NCBI GenBank assembly: GCA_002343335.1
Contig: DDSI01000123.1
Span: 2,157 to 8,919 of the forward strand
DNA length: 6,763 bases
Reading direction: 5' to 3'
Source: Bacteriovoracaceae bacterium UBA2394
Lineage (GTDB): Bacteria; Bdellovibrionota; UBA2394
Shown here: positions 1 through 5,778 of the stretch, one piece after another
How positions within the stretch are numbered: the stretch's first letter is position 1
Layout: each line of letters begins with the position of its first letter
Program-made: the position numbers and the translations under genes
The notes under the pieces: generated by a model
The model's input: only the letters and a program-made list of their open reading frames with translations
The model's database searches: none
Told to the model about the DNA's origin: nothing

Positions 1-263
1 TCGCATTGGCCGGAAATCTGGGTCTGAAACTCACCCCGAATATCGACTTTTGATCCGACAGGTAACACGTGGGCTTGAATCTGAATGGGGTGCGAGAAGC
101 ATTCGCGAACGCGCTCCTCTATATCTTTCACCTCGGCTGCGTCGTACAGTTCAGAGAAGGGCACGACGCTCTCGACCTTTACGCCCTCGAGCGGCAAATC
201 CGGAAGACTAAAAATCAGCGACGACGTTACTCGGGGGGCTTTATGGGGGGCATTCTCATTCAT
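1..263 (-). CDS. yceD: YceD/DUF177-family protein, N-terminal part (cut by window edge)
   Basis: The minus strand from the ATG at 263 stays open to the window edge, giving 87 codons of a truncated protein. It starts MNENAPHK and later reads SLIFSLPDLPLEGVKVE, PFSELYDA and VGSKVDIRGEF, ending at Cys87. A beta-strand-rich domain of this layout, where a 'v.G.....' segment leads into a Cys pair, is typical of DUF177/YceD, which in other bacteria is needed for 23S rRNA accumulation and usually sits just upstream of rpmF (ribosomal protein L32) and fatty acid genes. Those neighbours would lie off the left edge, so this cannot be checked here. The start is supported by AAGG at 270-273, six bases before the ATG. 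The family call is from recognition of the pattern in a partial protein, so it is moderate. Confidence 0.62.
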   Translation of the reverse strand, partial: MNENAPHKAPRVTSSLIFSLPDLPLEGVKVESVVPFSELYDAAEVKDIEERVRECFSHPIQIQAHVLPVGSKVDIRGEFQTQISGQC

Positions 264-269
264 GACGAA

Positions 270-273
270 CCTT
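270..273 (-). promoter_or_regulatory. Shine-Dalgarno site of the yceD-like gene
   Basis: The minus strand reads AAGG followed by six bases (TTCGTC) and then the ATG at 263. This supports the chosen start of a gene that is otherwise visible only in part. Confidence 0.5.
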
Positions 274-295
274 CGGAAAGTCGATATACAGCCCT

Positions 296-1243
296 ATGCT
301 CAAAAATTCAAGAATTGCCGTTCTCGGCTTTGGGGCTCAAGGAAAGGCCGAATGCAAGAATCTTAGCCGTTCTAACATCGACTTCGTCGTCGGGGTGCGC
401 CCAGACGGAGCATCTGCCGAACGAGCCAGAGCGGAGGGCTATCGGGTGGTCTCCATGCGGGAAGCCGTCGAATGGGCCGATTCCATAGCCCTCAATTTAC
501 CGGATCACATTCAAGCTTCTATCTATAAAGAATGCATCGAGCCCGCATCACACATTCGACGTATTGTTTTTGCCCACGGCTTCAATACCCACTTCAAACT
601 GATACCCGTTCAAAACGCGCATCATCTTTTAGTGGCTCCGAAAGGAGCGGCGAGTGGACTTGTCGAATACTACAAAACGCCTCAAGCACTGCCCGCCATC
701 TTAGGGATTCAATCGAAGGAATCGGCAGAGAAAGTATTGGAGGAAGAAAAAAAATGGGCGGAAGCTTATGCGCTCGCCATTGGCTGTCATCCCAAAGGAT
801 TGATCTGGGCAACATTTGCGGACGAGACCGAATGTGACTTGTTTTCCGAACAGGCATTTCTTTGCGGAGGTGTGCCGGAGCTTTTAAAGCAGGCGTACGA
901 GGTCATGGTGGAAGCCGGTTACAATCCAGAAACTGCTTACTTTGAATCGCTCTTTGAACTTAAGCTCATCGTCGATCTCATATGGAGAGAGGGAATTTCT
1001 GGAATGCAAAGTCGTATTTCTCCCACCGCCCGTTATGGCGGATTGACGAGAGGGCCGCGAGTCATCAATGCCGCGACGAAGGACCGTCTTCGTGAAGCGC
1101 TGAAAGAGATTCAAACGGGCGCATTCTCGAAAGAATTTCTCGCAGAGGTAAATTCAAATCGGTTCAAGGAATTAGAAAATCGCGAACGCTTACACCCGAT
1201 CGAGCAAATTGGAAAAATTTTGAGAGAGCGTTTACGAAATTAG
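296..1243 (+). CDS. ilvC: Divergent stand-alone ketol-acid reductoisomerase (KARI, IlvC-like)
   Basis: KARI converts acetolactate or acetohydroxybutyrate to the dihydroxy acids of the branched-chain amino acid pathway, in the cytoplasm, using NAD(P)H and two Mg2+. The 315-residue protein has the Rossmann start GFGAQG (11-16), the VVGVR strand with Arg35 and Ser40 in the cofactor loop (a pattern favouring NADPH), AHGFNTHF (93-100, catalytic His94) and APKG (114-117). The knotted C-domain has DLFSEQAFLCGG (Asp181, Glu185), YFESLFELKLI (Glu217, Glu221), RISPTA (Ser242) and TRGPRVI. The length suits class I (about 330), but the first 15 or so residues are missing: an in-frame TGA at 263-265 and the lack of another start force the ATG at 296. 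Oddities: the usual PKGPGHxVR segment reads PKGAASGLV, the usual ELHEL His is Phe220, and the usual TAEYGD reads TARYGG. No ilvB/N/D gene lies next to it. It is either a diverged IlvC or a KARI-family enzyme with another substrate. Confidence 0.85.
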   Translation: MLKNSRIAVLGFGAQGKAECKNLSRSNIDFVVGVRPDGASAERARAEGYRVVSMREAVEWADSIALNLPDHIQASIYKECIEPASHIRRIVFAHGFNTHFKLIPVQNAHHLLVAPKGAASGLVEYYKTPQALPAILGIQSKESAEKVLEEEKKWAEAYALAIGCHPKGLIWATFADETECDLFSEQAFLCGGVPELLKQAYEVMVEAGYNPETAYFESLFELKLIVDLIWREGISGMQSRISPTARYGGLTRGPRVINAATKDRLREALKEIQTGAFSKEFLAEVNSNRFKELENRERLHPIEQIGKILRERLRN

Positions 1244-1244
1244 A

Positions 1245-1282
1245 GACAGTCTACTTATTGCAGTTGAAATAAGTAGACTGTC
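1245..1282. repeat. Perfect 15-bp inverted repeat between convergent genes (REP-like or bidirectional terminator)
   Basis: GACAGTCTACTTATT (1245-1259) and AATAAGTAGACTGTC (1268-1282) are exact reverse complements around the 8-base loop GCAGTTGA, followed by CCC. The element begins two bases after the KARI stop and ends 20 bases before the rhodanese stop, so it fills the convergent junction. No T-tract follows the stem on either strand, which argues against a classical intrinsic terminator. Short palindromes that end in GACTGTCCCC are, to my knowledge, found dispersed in many genomes and are plausible mobile REP-type elements moved by IS200-like (RAYT) transposases; that link is inference. It could still stabilise the 3' ends of both transcripts. 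Confidence 0.8.
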
Positions 1283-1302
1283 CCCAATGAGACCTCATTC
1301 GC

Positions 1303-1875
1303 TTAGACGGTAGCGATGGATTCCGAATCCACATCATGGCGATCGGAGTCACGACCTTCGGAGAGCGACGCTGCACTCCCTTCAACTTGCTCCCGATAGA
1401 GCGCCATACCGCCCTTCAAGACATACAAAAACATATAGCCCTTGGAGCTCAGCAACTCGGACGCAGAAACGCTCTTAATCCCATTTTCGCAAACCAACAG
1501 GAGAGGATGATCTTTGGGTATGCTGTCGAGACGCAATGCCAATTGTTCGAAGGGAATATTCACCGCGCCTGGGATCATAAGCTTCAATGTTTCATGCGCA
1601 GGACGAAGATCCAAGATATAGCCCTGCTGAGTAGCCTGCGACCAAGCGGGAATTTCTTCTGCAAAAATCAGATCGTAAACGAGACCCTTATCCAGGGACT
1701 CAAGAGAGATCGGAAGACGAGCGACGATTTTTCTTCCCAGATTTTTCAACATGAATGACAGCTTGGCATTTTGAGAGCGCAACTCTCCTTCACCGCGCTT
1801 AAGATCCGCGATTTGACTCTCCAACTCGCGAAGACTGGTCGCCACTCGCTTTTTCCACTCCGAATTTCCAAACAT
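1303..1875 (-). CDS. Rhodanese-domain protein with N-terminal coiled coil
   Basis: The 190-residue protein has no signal peptide and is probably cytoplasmic. Residues about 5-50 are a charged, leucine-spaced helix (RELESQIADLKRGEGELRSQ and onward) that looks like a coiled coil and may drive dimerisation. Residues about 70-165 are a single rhodanese domain: ILDLRP (87-92), IPGAVNIPF (101-109), then the active-site loop LLLVCENGIKS with Cys129, matching the usual CxxGxR/K sulfur-carrying loop, and KGGMALYREQ near the end. The tail (165-190) is Ser/Asp/Glu-rich. Rhodaneses transfer sulfane sulfur; the acceptor here is unknown. It lies 59 bp after the matrixin gene on the same strand, so it may be read from the same transcript or its own promoter. 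No good Shine-Dalgarno precedes the ATG. Confidence 0.83.
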   Translation of the reverse strand: MFGNSEWKKRVATSLRELESQIADLKRGEGELRSQNAKLSFMLKNLGRKIVARLPISLESLDKGLVYDLIFAEEIPAWSQATQQGYILDLRPAHETLKLMIPGAVNIPFEQLALRLDSIPKDHPLLLVCENGIKSVSASELLSSKGYMFLYVLKGGMALYREQVEGSAASLSEGRDSDRHDVDSESIATV

Positions 1876-1934
1876 ATAGATAAGGGTATCGGCCTCAAAT
1901 CGAGAAAATCAAGCTGAAGGGCATCGCACGGAAT

Positions 1935-3137
1935 TTAAAAATTCTTTTTGATTGATTTTTTTGCGGGCACTTTCACGCAATGGCGAGTGGCCAAAGTAAG
2001 ACTGAGCGCGGCGAGTAACACAAAGATCCACATTCCCATCTCAAGCGATCGCGAACTCCCCTGAAGGTCCAACTGGCATCCTCCACCTCCGCCGGAGCTC
2101 GTGGCAGCATACAAACCGCCCGTGACCTCAATGGATTTTGATGAAAACACCGTCGGTCCATTGAATGCGTAAAGGGTCGCCCGCGATCTCTCTTGAGGAA
2201 AGTCGCTAACGTCAAAATCCACCTCGACTTCACCGCTGGAATTCACGGTCATGTAACGACCTACCGTGTCGTAAATATCATCATCGCCGGGAACAATCAC
2301 GAAGTGCGTGTACTCGTTATAGTTTGAACCGCTGATCCGAAGAGAAAGAAGTCCGGAGCCGCTATCAATGGTGTCCACGGATGAAATGGAGGGCTGCGAT
2401 GCGCTGCCATTCCCATAGAGATTCGTGATGCCGTTGATATCATCGTCATTCAGATCACGACGCATCACTTCACCCGGACCCGAAGCGTAATACATCGTTG
2501 CATCTTCCAATTCAGGATTTTCTTCAAAAATACTTTCTGAAGAATGGTCGAGTCCTAAAAAATGACCCGTCTCATGAGTCGCTATATTCTGAATATCGAC
2601 GTATCCCGACTCGGAACCGGAATCGACAATCGCCCAGTTAAAAGTTTCCGCGTTGAAATAGATATCGGCATTTGAAATTCTTCCAGACCCCGAATCAAAG
2701 GAAAGCAAAGTGACGGCCAACGCATTTCCCGGAGGACGAAAACTCAAATTCCTCCAATTTGATTGCACCCACATGACGGTGTTCACTCCATCAGAGGAAC
2801 TTGGAGAAGCATTGGTCGTCCCTCCGTCCGTGATGCTCAAGGATACGCCGGTTCCCACCCATGTATTAAACGCATTTCGAATCGGTTGAAATTCGTCTCC
2901 GACAGTACCCGATGCATCCTGACCCCCAGAAAAATTTCCCGACGTATTGCTGTGCAACTTATAGGTCGCGGAATTTCCATTCCAGTAGGCAATTTTTCCC
3001 CGATTGGAAATGAGAGCAAAGGCGTGAGCAACTCCGGCATGAACCAAAAGAGCAGAAAAGAAAACAAGTCCGGCGACTAGGTCCCTTCGCCGGACTTGCT
3101 TGCTTTGAATTTTTACTCCTCCAGATGCCAAAGACAT
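1935..3137 (-). CDS. Secreted matrixin-type zinc metalloprotease with C-terminal sorting-like tail
   Basis: A 400-residue exported protease. Residues 1-39 form a signal peptide (RRR at 16-18, hydrophobic core to about 37, cleavage after AHA). The catalytic domain covers about 40-242: the metzincin zinc motif HETGHFLGLDH (188-198; zinc ligands His188, His192, His198, catalytic Glu189), the Met-turn around ATMYYASG (Met215), and the matrixin-like close DLNDDDINGITNLYG (228-242). Residues about 248-340 look like an Ig/IPT-type beta domain. The end has a Gly run (349-353), Cys354, a membrane segment (about 368-384) and a basic tail, resembling Cys-containing CTERM sorting signals, although the 16-residue tail after the membrane segment is long for those. 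No cysteine-switch propeptide is visible: the only other Cys is 387. It follows the 185-residue secreted protein by 28 bp, probably one operon. A GGAGAGG ribosome site fixes the start. Confidence 0.9.
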   Translation of the reverse strand: MSLASGGVKIQSKQVRRRDLVAGLVFFSALLVHAGVAHAFALISNRGKIAYWNGNSATYKLHSNTSGNFSGGQDASGTVGDEFQPIRNAFNTWVGTGVSLSITDGGTTNASPSSSDGVNTVMWVQSNWRNLSFRPPGNALAVTLLSFDSGSGRISNADIYFNAETFNWAIVDSGSESGYVDIQNIATHETGHFLGLDHSSESIFEENPELEDATMYYASGPGEVMRRDLNDDDINGITNLYGNGSASQPSISSVDTIDSGSGLLSLRISGSNYNEYTHFVIVPGDDDIYDTVGRYMTVNSSGEVEVDFDVSDFPQERSRATLYAFNGPTVFSSKSIEVTGGLYAATSSGGGGGCQLDLQGSSRSLEMGMWIFVLLAALSLTLATRHCVKVPAKKSIKKNF

Positions 3138-3139
3138 TC

Positions 3140-3146
3140 CCTCTCC
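3140..3146 (-). promoter_or_regulatory. Shine-Dalgarno site of the matrixin gene
   Basis: The minus strand reads GGAGAGG ending two bases before the ATG at 3137, with the GGAG core five bases further upstream of it. It is the clearest ribosome binding site in the window and supports the start that gives the full signal peptide, despite its rather long N-region. Confidence 0.65.
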
Positions 3147-3165
3147 GAATTGATTCCGCGTTCAA

Positions 3166-3723
3166 TTATCGGTCGTTCAACGCTCGAAAAACTTTGCTTC
3201 GCAAATCATCCGGCGTTGCTACCTGACGGGACCAAGCCGTAGCATGATTCCCGGAATTACGACTTTTCAATGAGATCTCGTCGCCTCGTCGAACGGCGAC
3301 TTCTTGACCGCCTTCATTCTTCACCAGCTGATAAGTCACCCATTGAATGAAATGATCGGAATTGAACCACAAAAAGTAACAAGGATTCTTTCCCATTCCG
3401 ATGAGATGTTCATTGCCTGCCACGCGAACTTCCTGATCACCGATTTTTCCACCGACGGAATAGACATACATGATTTCATCCGCTGCCCACGGACCACTAA
3501 GGGACTGGCGTACGGATATCGAATGACGAGTGACAGGCGTTCCGCTCAAGATGACGTTCTTTTGTTCGACCACACAGCCTTCAACCACATACTCAGATTG
3601 GTGAGTGAGCTCTTCTACGGATTGTGAAACCAGTGAGGTCGCTTCTAAGGTCGTTGCAAATCCTAGAATGAGCGGGGAAAGGAAAGAAAGAATTCTCAGC
3701 GTAAGCTTTATCCATTCAGTCAT
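3166..3723 (-). CDS. Small secreted protein of unknown function, paired with the matrixin protease
   Basis: A 185-residue protein with a signal peptide: Lys6 and Arg10, hydrophobic stretch about 9-23, likely cleavage after Ala28 or Ala23. The mature part begins SLVSQSVEELTHQSEYVVEG, followed by a beta-rich stretch, a YSVGGKIGDQEVRVAGNEHL segment (88-107) and a hydrophobic NPCYFLWF strand (113-120). It has two cysteines in the mature part (50 and 115) that could form one disulfide. I recognise the layout (a 'hadyvveG.V' start, a GGxxGD..V.G motif, then a hydrophobic FLW strand) as that of small secreted proteins seen beside secreted proteases in related bacteria, but I cannot name a family. 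It is the first gene of the minus-strand unit, 28 bp before the matrixin start. Role as chaperone, inhibitor or substrate of the protease is inference from position. Confidence 0.8.
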   Translation of the reverse strand: MTEWIKLTLRILSFLSPLILGFATTLEATSLVSQSVEELTHQSEYVVEGCVVEQKNVILSGTPVTRHSISVRQSLSGPWAADEIMYVYSVGGKIGDQEVRVAGNEHLIGMGKNPCYFLWFNSDHFIQWVTYQLVKNEGGQEVAVRRGDEISLKSRNSGNHATAWSRQVATPDDLRSKVFRALNDR

Positions 3724-3954
3724 TTCGTCGTTATCCCCGCTACTAGAACTTCGTCGTCACAATTGTGGAATATCGTGAGCTGAATTCATCGTAACATCGC
3801 GGTAACTCAACGCACAACGGAGTGGAATTTTCGTTTACAGTGGCATGAAGTGAACTTAAACGCCTTCAACGCTATGCCCCGAGAAACAGGAGTAACTTTT
3901 TTTGCAGGGGATGATCGTCTCAGCGGCACACTTTGTGCAAAATGGACGTAATCT
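3724..3954. promoter_or_regulatory. Divergent control region between the protease pair and the HAMP/Cys-rich pair
   Basis: The longest non-coding stretch in the window, 231 bp between divergent start codons, must carry promoters for both sides. I see no strong consensus promoter. A weak plus-strand candidate is TTTACA (3834-3839) with TAAACG (3857-3862) at 17-bp spacing. GTAAC occurs twice with an 11-base period (3791-3795 and 3802-3806), the spacing of OmpR-type tandem sites, though two five-base units can arise by chance. A run of seven T lies at 3897-3903. No hairpin terminator and no open small gene was found. Confidence 0.35.
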
Positions 3955-4404
3955 ATGCCTCAAAAAGAACGTTCGAGTCGAATCCAACTCGTCTTTTTTC
4001 GCGAGTTCCAATTTTGGTTTATCACGAGGTTCTCCGCCTACGTGACGATCTACCTTCTCTCGTTATTTGCAGGTGTGATCATTTGGTATCGATTGATTAC
4101 CTCGGAGCTGCTGAATTTAGCGGGTCTCTTTCGAAAAGACTTTGTGACACACATTGAAGAAAATCAGTGGCATAGTATTTTGATTTTAGGCGGACTCCTC
4201 TTCGCTCTGGTGGTCTTATCCATAGCCGTTGCAACGATTTTCAGCCGACGAATTGCAGGCCCTCTGTTTGCATTTAATCGTCATTTAGAAAAATGCATTC
4301 AAGCCGACGAACTCAAACCATTTTCTCTTCGTAAGGGCGATCTATTTGGCGATCTTGCCCATCACTTTAACGAAGTCATAAAAAGGACTGATCAGCCAAA
4401 ATGA
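3955..4404 (+). CDS. Two-helix membrane protein with HAMP domain and no output domain
   Basis: A 149-residue inner-membrane protein. A basic cytoplasmic N-terminus is followed by membrane segments at about 26-45 and 74-96, separated by only about 28 extracytoplasmic residues, too short for a standard ligand-binding domain. Residues about 97-144 match a HAMP domain: RRIAGPLFAFNRHLEK (first helix with the conserved Pro), a connector, then LRKGDLFGDLAHHFNEVIKR (second helix). HAMP domains relay conformational change in chemoreceptors and sensor kinases, but the protein stops five residues later, with no kinase, cyclase or methyl-accepting part. An in-frame TAA at 3949-3951 fixes the start. The stop overlaps the next ATG (ATGA, 4401-4404), so the two genes are probably translationally coupled. 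It may act through a partner in the membrane, possibly the Cys-rich protein; this is inference. Confidence 0.85.
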   Translation: MPQKERSSRIQLVFFREFQFWFITRFSAYVTIYLLSLFAGVIIWYRLITSELLNLAGLFRKDFVTHIEENQWHSILILGGLLFALVVLSIAVATIFSRRIAGPLFAFNRHLEKCIQADELKPFSLRKGDLFGDLAHHFNEVIKRTDQPK

Positions 4405-5033
4405 AGTTTCATCTTCTCGCCGGAGGGCTTCTTGCCGCCATTATCGCCCTTCTTTATTTTATGCTCACAGGTTTCAGCGACGATCTGAGTGAAGCTCGAA
4501 CGACCATTGAAAAGGAAAGTTTCAAAACGGCGCAGACTCAAAAGAAAAAGGCACGAACGGATCCGAAGCCAGACATTTGGAGTCAAAAAGTTCTGAGTGA
4601 TAAAATTCCAGAGGAACCTCCGCCACCGCCACCCCCAGTACAGAAAAAAGAAACAGCTGCCGTACCCAATTCAGTCGATTTCACGAGTCGACTCGAGGGG
4701 CGAGACTACTGGTGCCGATCTACGATCGTCACGAAAGATAAGAATCCTGTACGCTGTGAATATCCCGACTCCTGCTACTCGTGCGAAAATTCGGATATCA
4801 TTCCTCCCGAGGTGAATTCCGCCGTGCCGTTTTGCAAAGACGGATCGCGGCCTCAAATGTATTCGGTCGAGTGCTGCCCCACCGGCACGGATGGTAAGGA
4901 CATTTTTTGTCCAAGCATTGACGAGTGTATGCAAGCCGAGAACGTTCCGGAGAATTTCTGTACCTGCAACAATCAACTTAATTGCAAGTATGTGGTGATT
5001 GGCTCGAAGGTCGAGTGCGCGTGTGTGGATTAA
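4401..5033 (+). CDS. Membrane-anchored proline-rich, cysteine-rich protein of unknown function
   Basis: A 210-residue protein with an N-terminal membrane segment (about 5-23) with no clear cleavage site, so probably a signal anchor. A charged helical linker (27-70) is followed by EEPPPPPPPVQKK (seven prolines, 73-79), a stiff spacer like those of periplasm-spanning proteins. Residues 105-208 hold 14 cysteines (105, 119, 125, 128, 145, 158, 159, 170, 176, 187, 189, 195, 206, 208), with CxxC (125-128), adjacent CC (158-159), and two CxC pairs (187/189, 206/208). The even number and extracytoplasmic location suggest a knot of disulfides. I recognise no family; EGF-like or trypsin-inhibitor-like cores are possible but unproven. 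It overlaps the HAMP gene by four bases, and its last 56 bases overlap the trmJ-like gene tail to tail. Confidence 0.82.
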   Translation: MKFHLLAGGLLAAIIALLYFMLTGFSDDLSEARTTIEKESFKTAQTQKKKARTDPKPDIWSQKVLSDKIPEEPPPPPPPVQKKETAAVPNSVDFTSRLEGRDYWCRSTIVTKDKNPVRCEYPDSCYSCENSDIIPPEVNSAVPFCKDGSRPQMYSVECCPTGTDGKDIFCPSIDECMQAENVPENFCTCNNQLNCKYVVIGSKVECACVD

Positions 5034-5778
5034 CTTTGAGCGCCACCTGAACGCTGGCCTCAATTTGGGAAAGAATTCCAAAGAGAATCCGAAGATCGCG
5101 TTCTTCTACTTGAGCGCGATGAAAGAGTCTTCGCAAATCACTCACTGTGAGCTCGGGATTCTGAGGATTTGAAAAACGAATATCCCAAAGAAGTTGCGAG
5201 ATTCGACGGAAAAAAATTTCTTCCTGTCCTTTTGTCGGCATCTCTCCCACTTGAAGGTAAGCACGAGAAGATTGCTCCGCTTCCAATTCGGATCGAAACA
5301 ATTCCGCCAATACAATTCCCACTGCGGAAGTGAGATTGATGGATGGCATTCCAACCGTCGGGATCCAAAGCTGATAATTACAAAGATCGAGTTCTTCCAA
5401 TCGAAGTCCCGTTTCCTCTCGACCAAATACCAAACCCACCTTCGATCCAGCCGGAAACGCTCTCCATTTCGATCGCGCAAATTCAAAATGAGAACAGGCG
5501 GGACGATTGTCTTGCAAACTTCGACCCGACAATGCGATTGAAAAATTCAAATCGGCTTGTGCATCCTTTAAGGTTTCATATCGTTTGGCGGCCCTTACAA
5601 TGGGCATCGCATGCATCGCCATCTGTTTGCATTCGACCGACTCCAAATCGCATCGAGGATCCACAAGTCGAAGATCGGATAGACCAAAATTCCCCATCAG
5701 TCGCGCGATCCCCCCCACATTCAAGGCTCCTTTCGGAGAAACAAGAATCACGCTCAATTCGGAAATCCCATTCTTCAT
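4978..5778 (-). CDS. trmJ: tRNA 2'-O-methyltransferase, TrmJ-type (SpoU/SPOUT family)
   Basis: TrmJ methylates the ribose 2'-O of C/U32 in the anticodon loop of several tRNAs, using S-adenosylmethionine, as a cytoplasmic dimer. The 266-residue protein has the three SpoU motifs: ILVSPKGALNVGGIARLMGN (11-30, with Asn20 and Arg26), GLVFGREETGL (115-125, Glu121) and IPTVGMPSINLTSAVGIVLAEL (139-160, with Asn148), the last two making the trefoil-knotted cofactor site. The C-terminal helices with LRRLFHRAQVEERDLRILFGIL (about 215-236) fit TrmJ better than TrmL or TrmH. A further 25-residue tail rich in Ser, Thr, Pro and His (242-266) lies beyond the usual end and is encoded where the gene overlaps the Cys-rich gene. 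The start ATG overlaps the stop of the HAD gene (ATGA), so the two are probably co-translated. Exact position specificity is inferred from the family. Confidence 0.87.
   Translation of the reverse strand: MKNGISELSVILVSPKGALNVGGIARLMGNFGLSDLRLVDPRCDLESVECKQMAMHAMPIVRAAKRYETLKDAQADLNFSIALSGRSLQDNRPACSHFEFARSKWRAFPAGSKVGLVFGREETGLRLEELDLCNYQLWIPTVGMPSINLTSAVGIVLAELFRSELEAEQSSRAYLQVGEMPTKGQEEIFFRRISQLLWDIRFSNPQNPELTVSDLRRLFHRAQVEERDLRILFGILSQIEASVQVALKVNPHTRTRPSSQSPHTCN

Noticed and set aside
69..488. Plus-strand open frame of 139 codons overlapping yceD and KARI
   Set aside because: It lies antisense to the yceD-like gene and in another frame of KARI; the protein shows no domain pattern and KARI is well supported.
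740..760. Run of eight A inside the KARI gene as a possible frameshift site
   Set aside because: The reading frame continues intact through conserved KARI motifs on both sides, so no frameshift is needed.
1336..1758. Plus-strand open frame of 140 codons opposite the rhodanese gene
   Set aside because: It is antisense to a clear rhodanese domain and its translation has no recognisable motif or ribosome site.
1931..1944. Short palindrome GAATTTAAAAATTC followed by T-rich sequence, as a terminator
   Set aside because: It is all A/T pairs apart from one G-C at the base, has a two-base loop, overlaps the coding end of the matrixin gene, and the T-rich side points against the direction of that gene.
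3724..3954. CRISPR array, tRNA or riboswitch in the divergent region
   Set aside because: No repeated units of CRISPR length, no cloverleaf with conserved T-loop bases, and no recognisable riboswitch core were seen on either strand.
3933..4157. Plus-strand 74-codon frame starting just before the HAMP gene
   Set aside because: It overlaps the HAMP gene in another frame and has neither domain features nor a better ribosome site.
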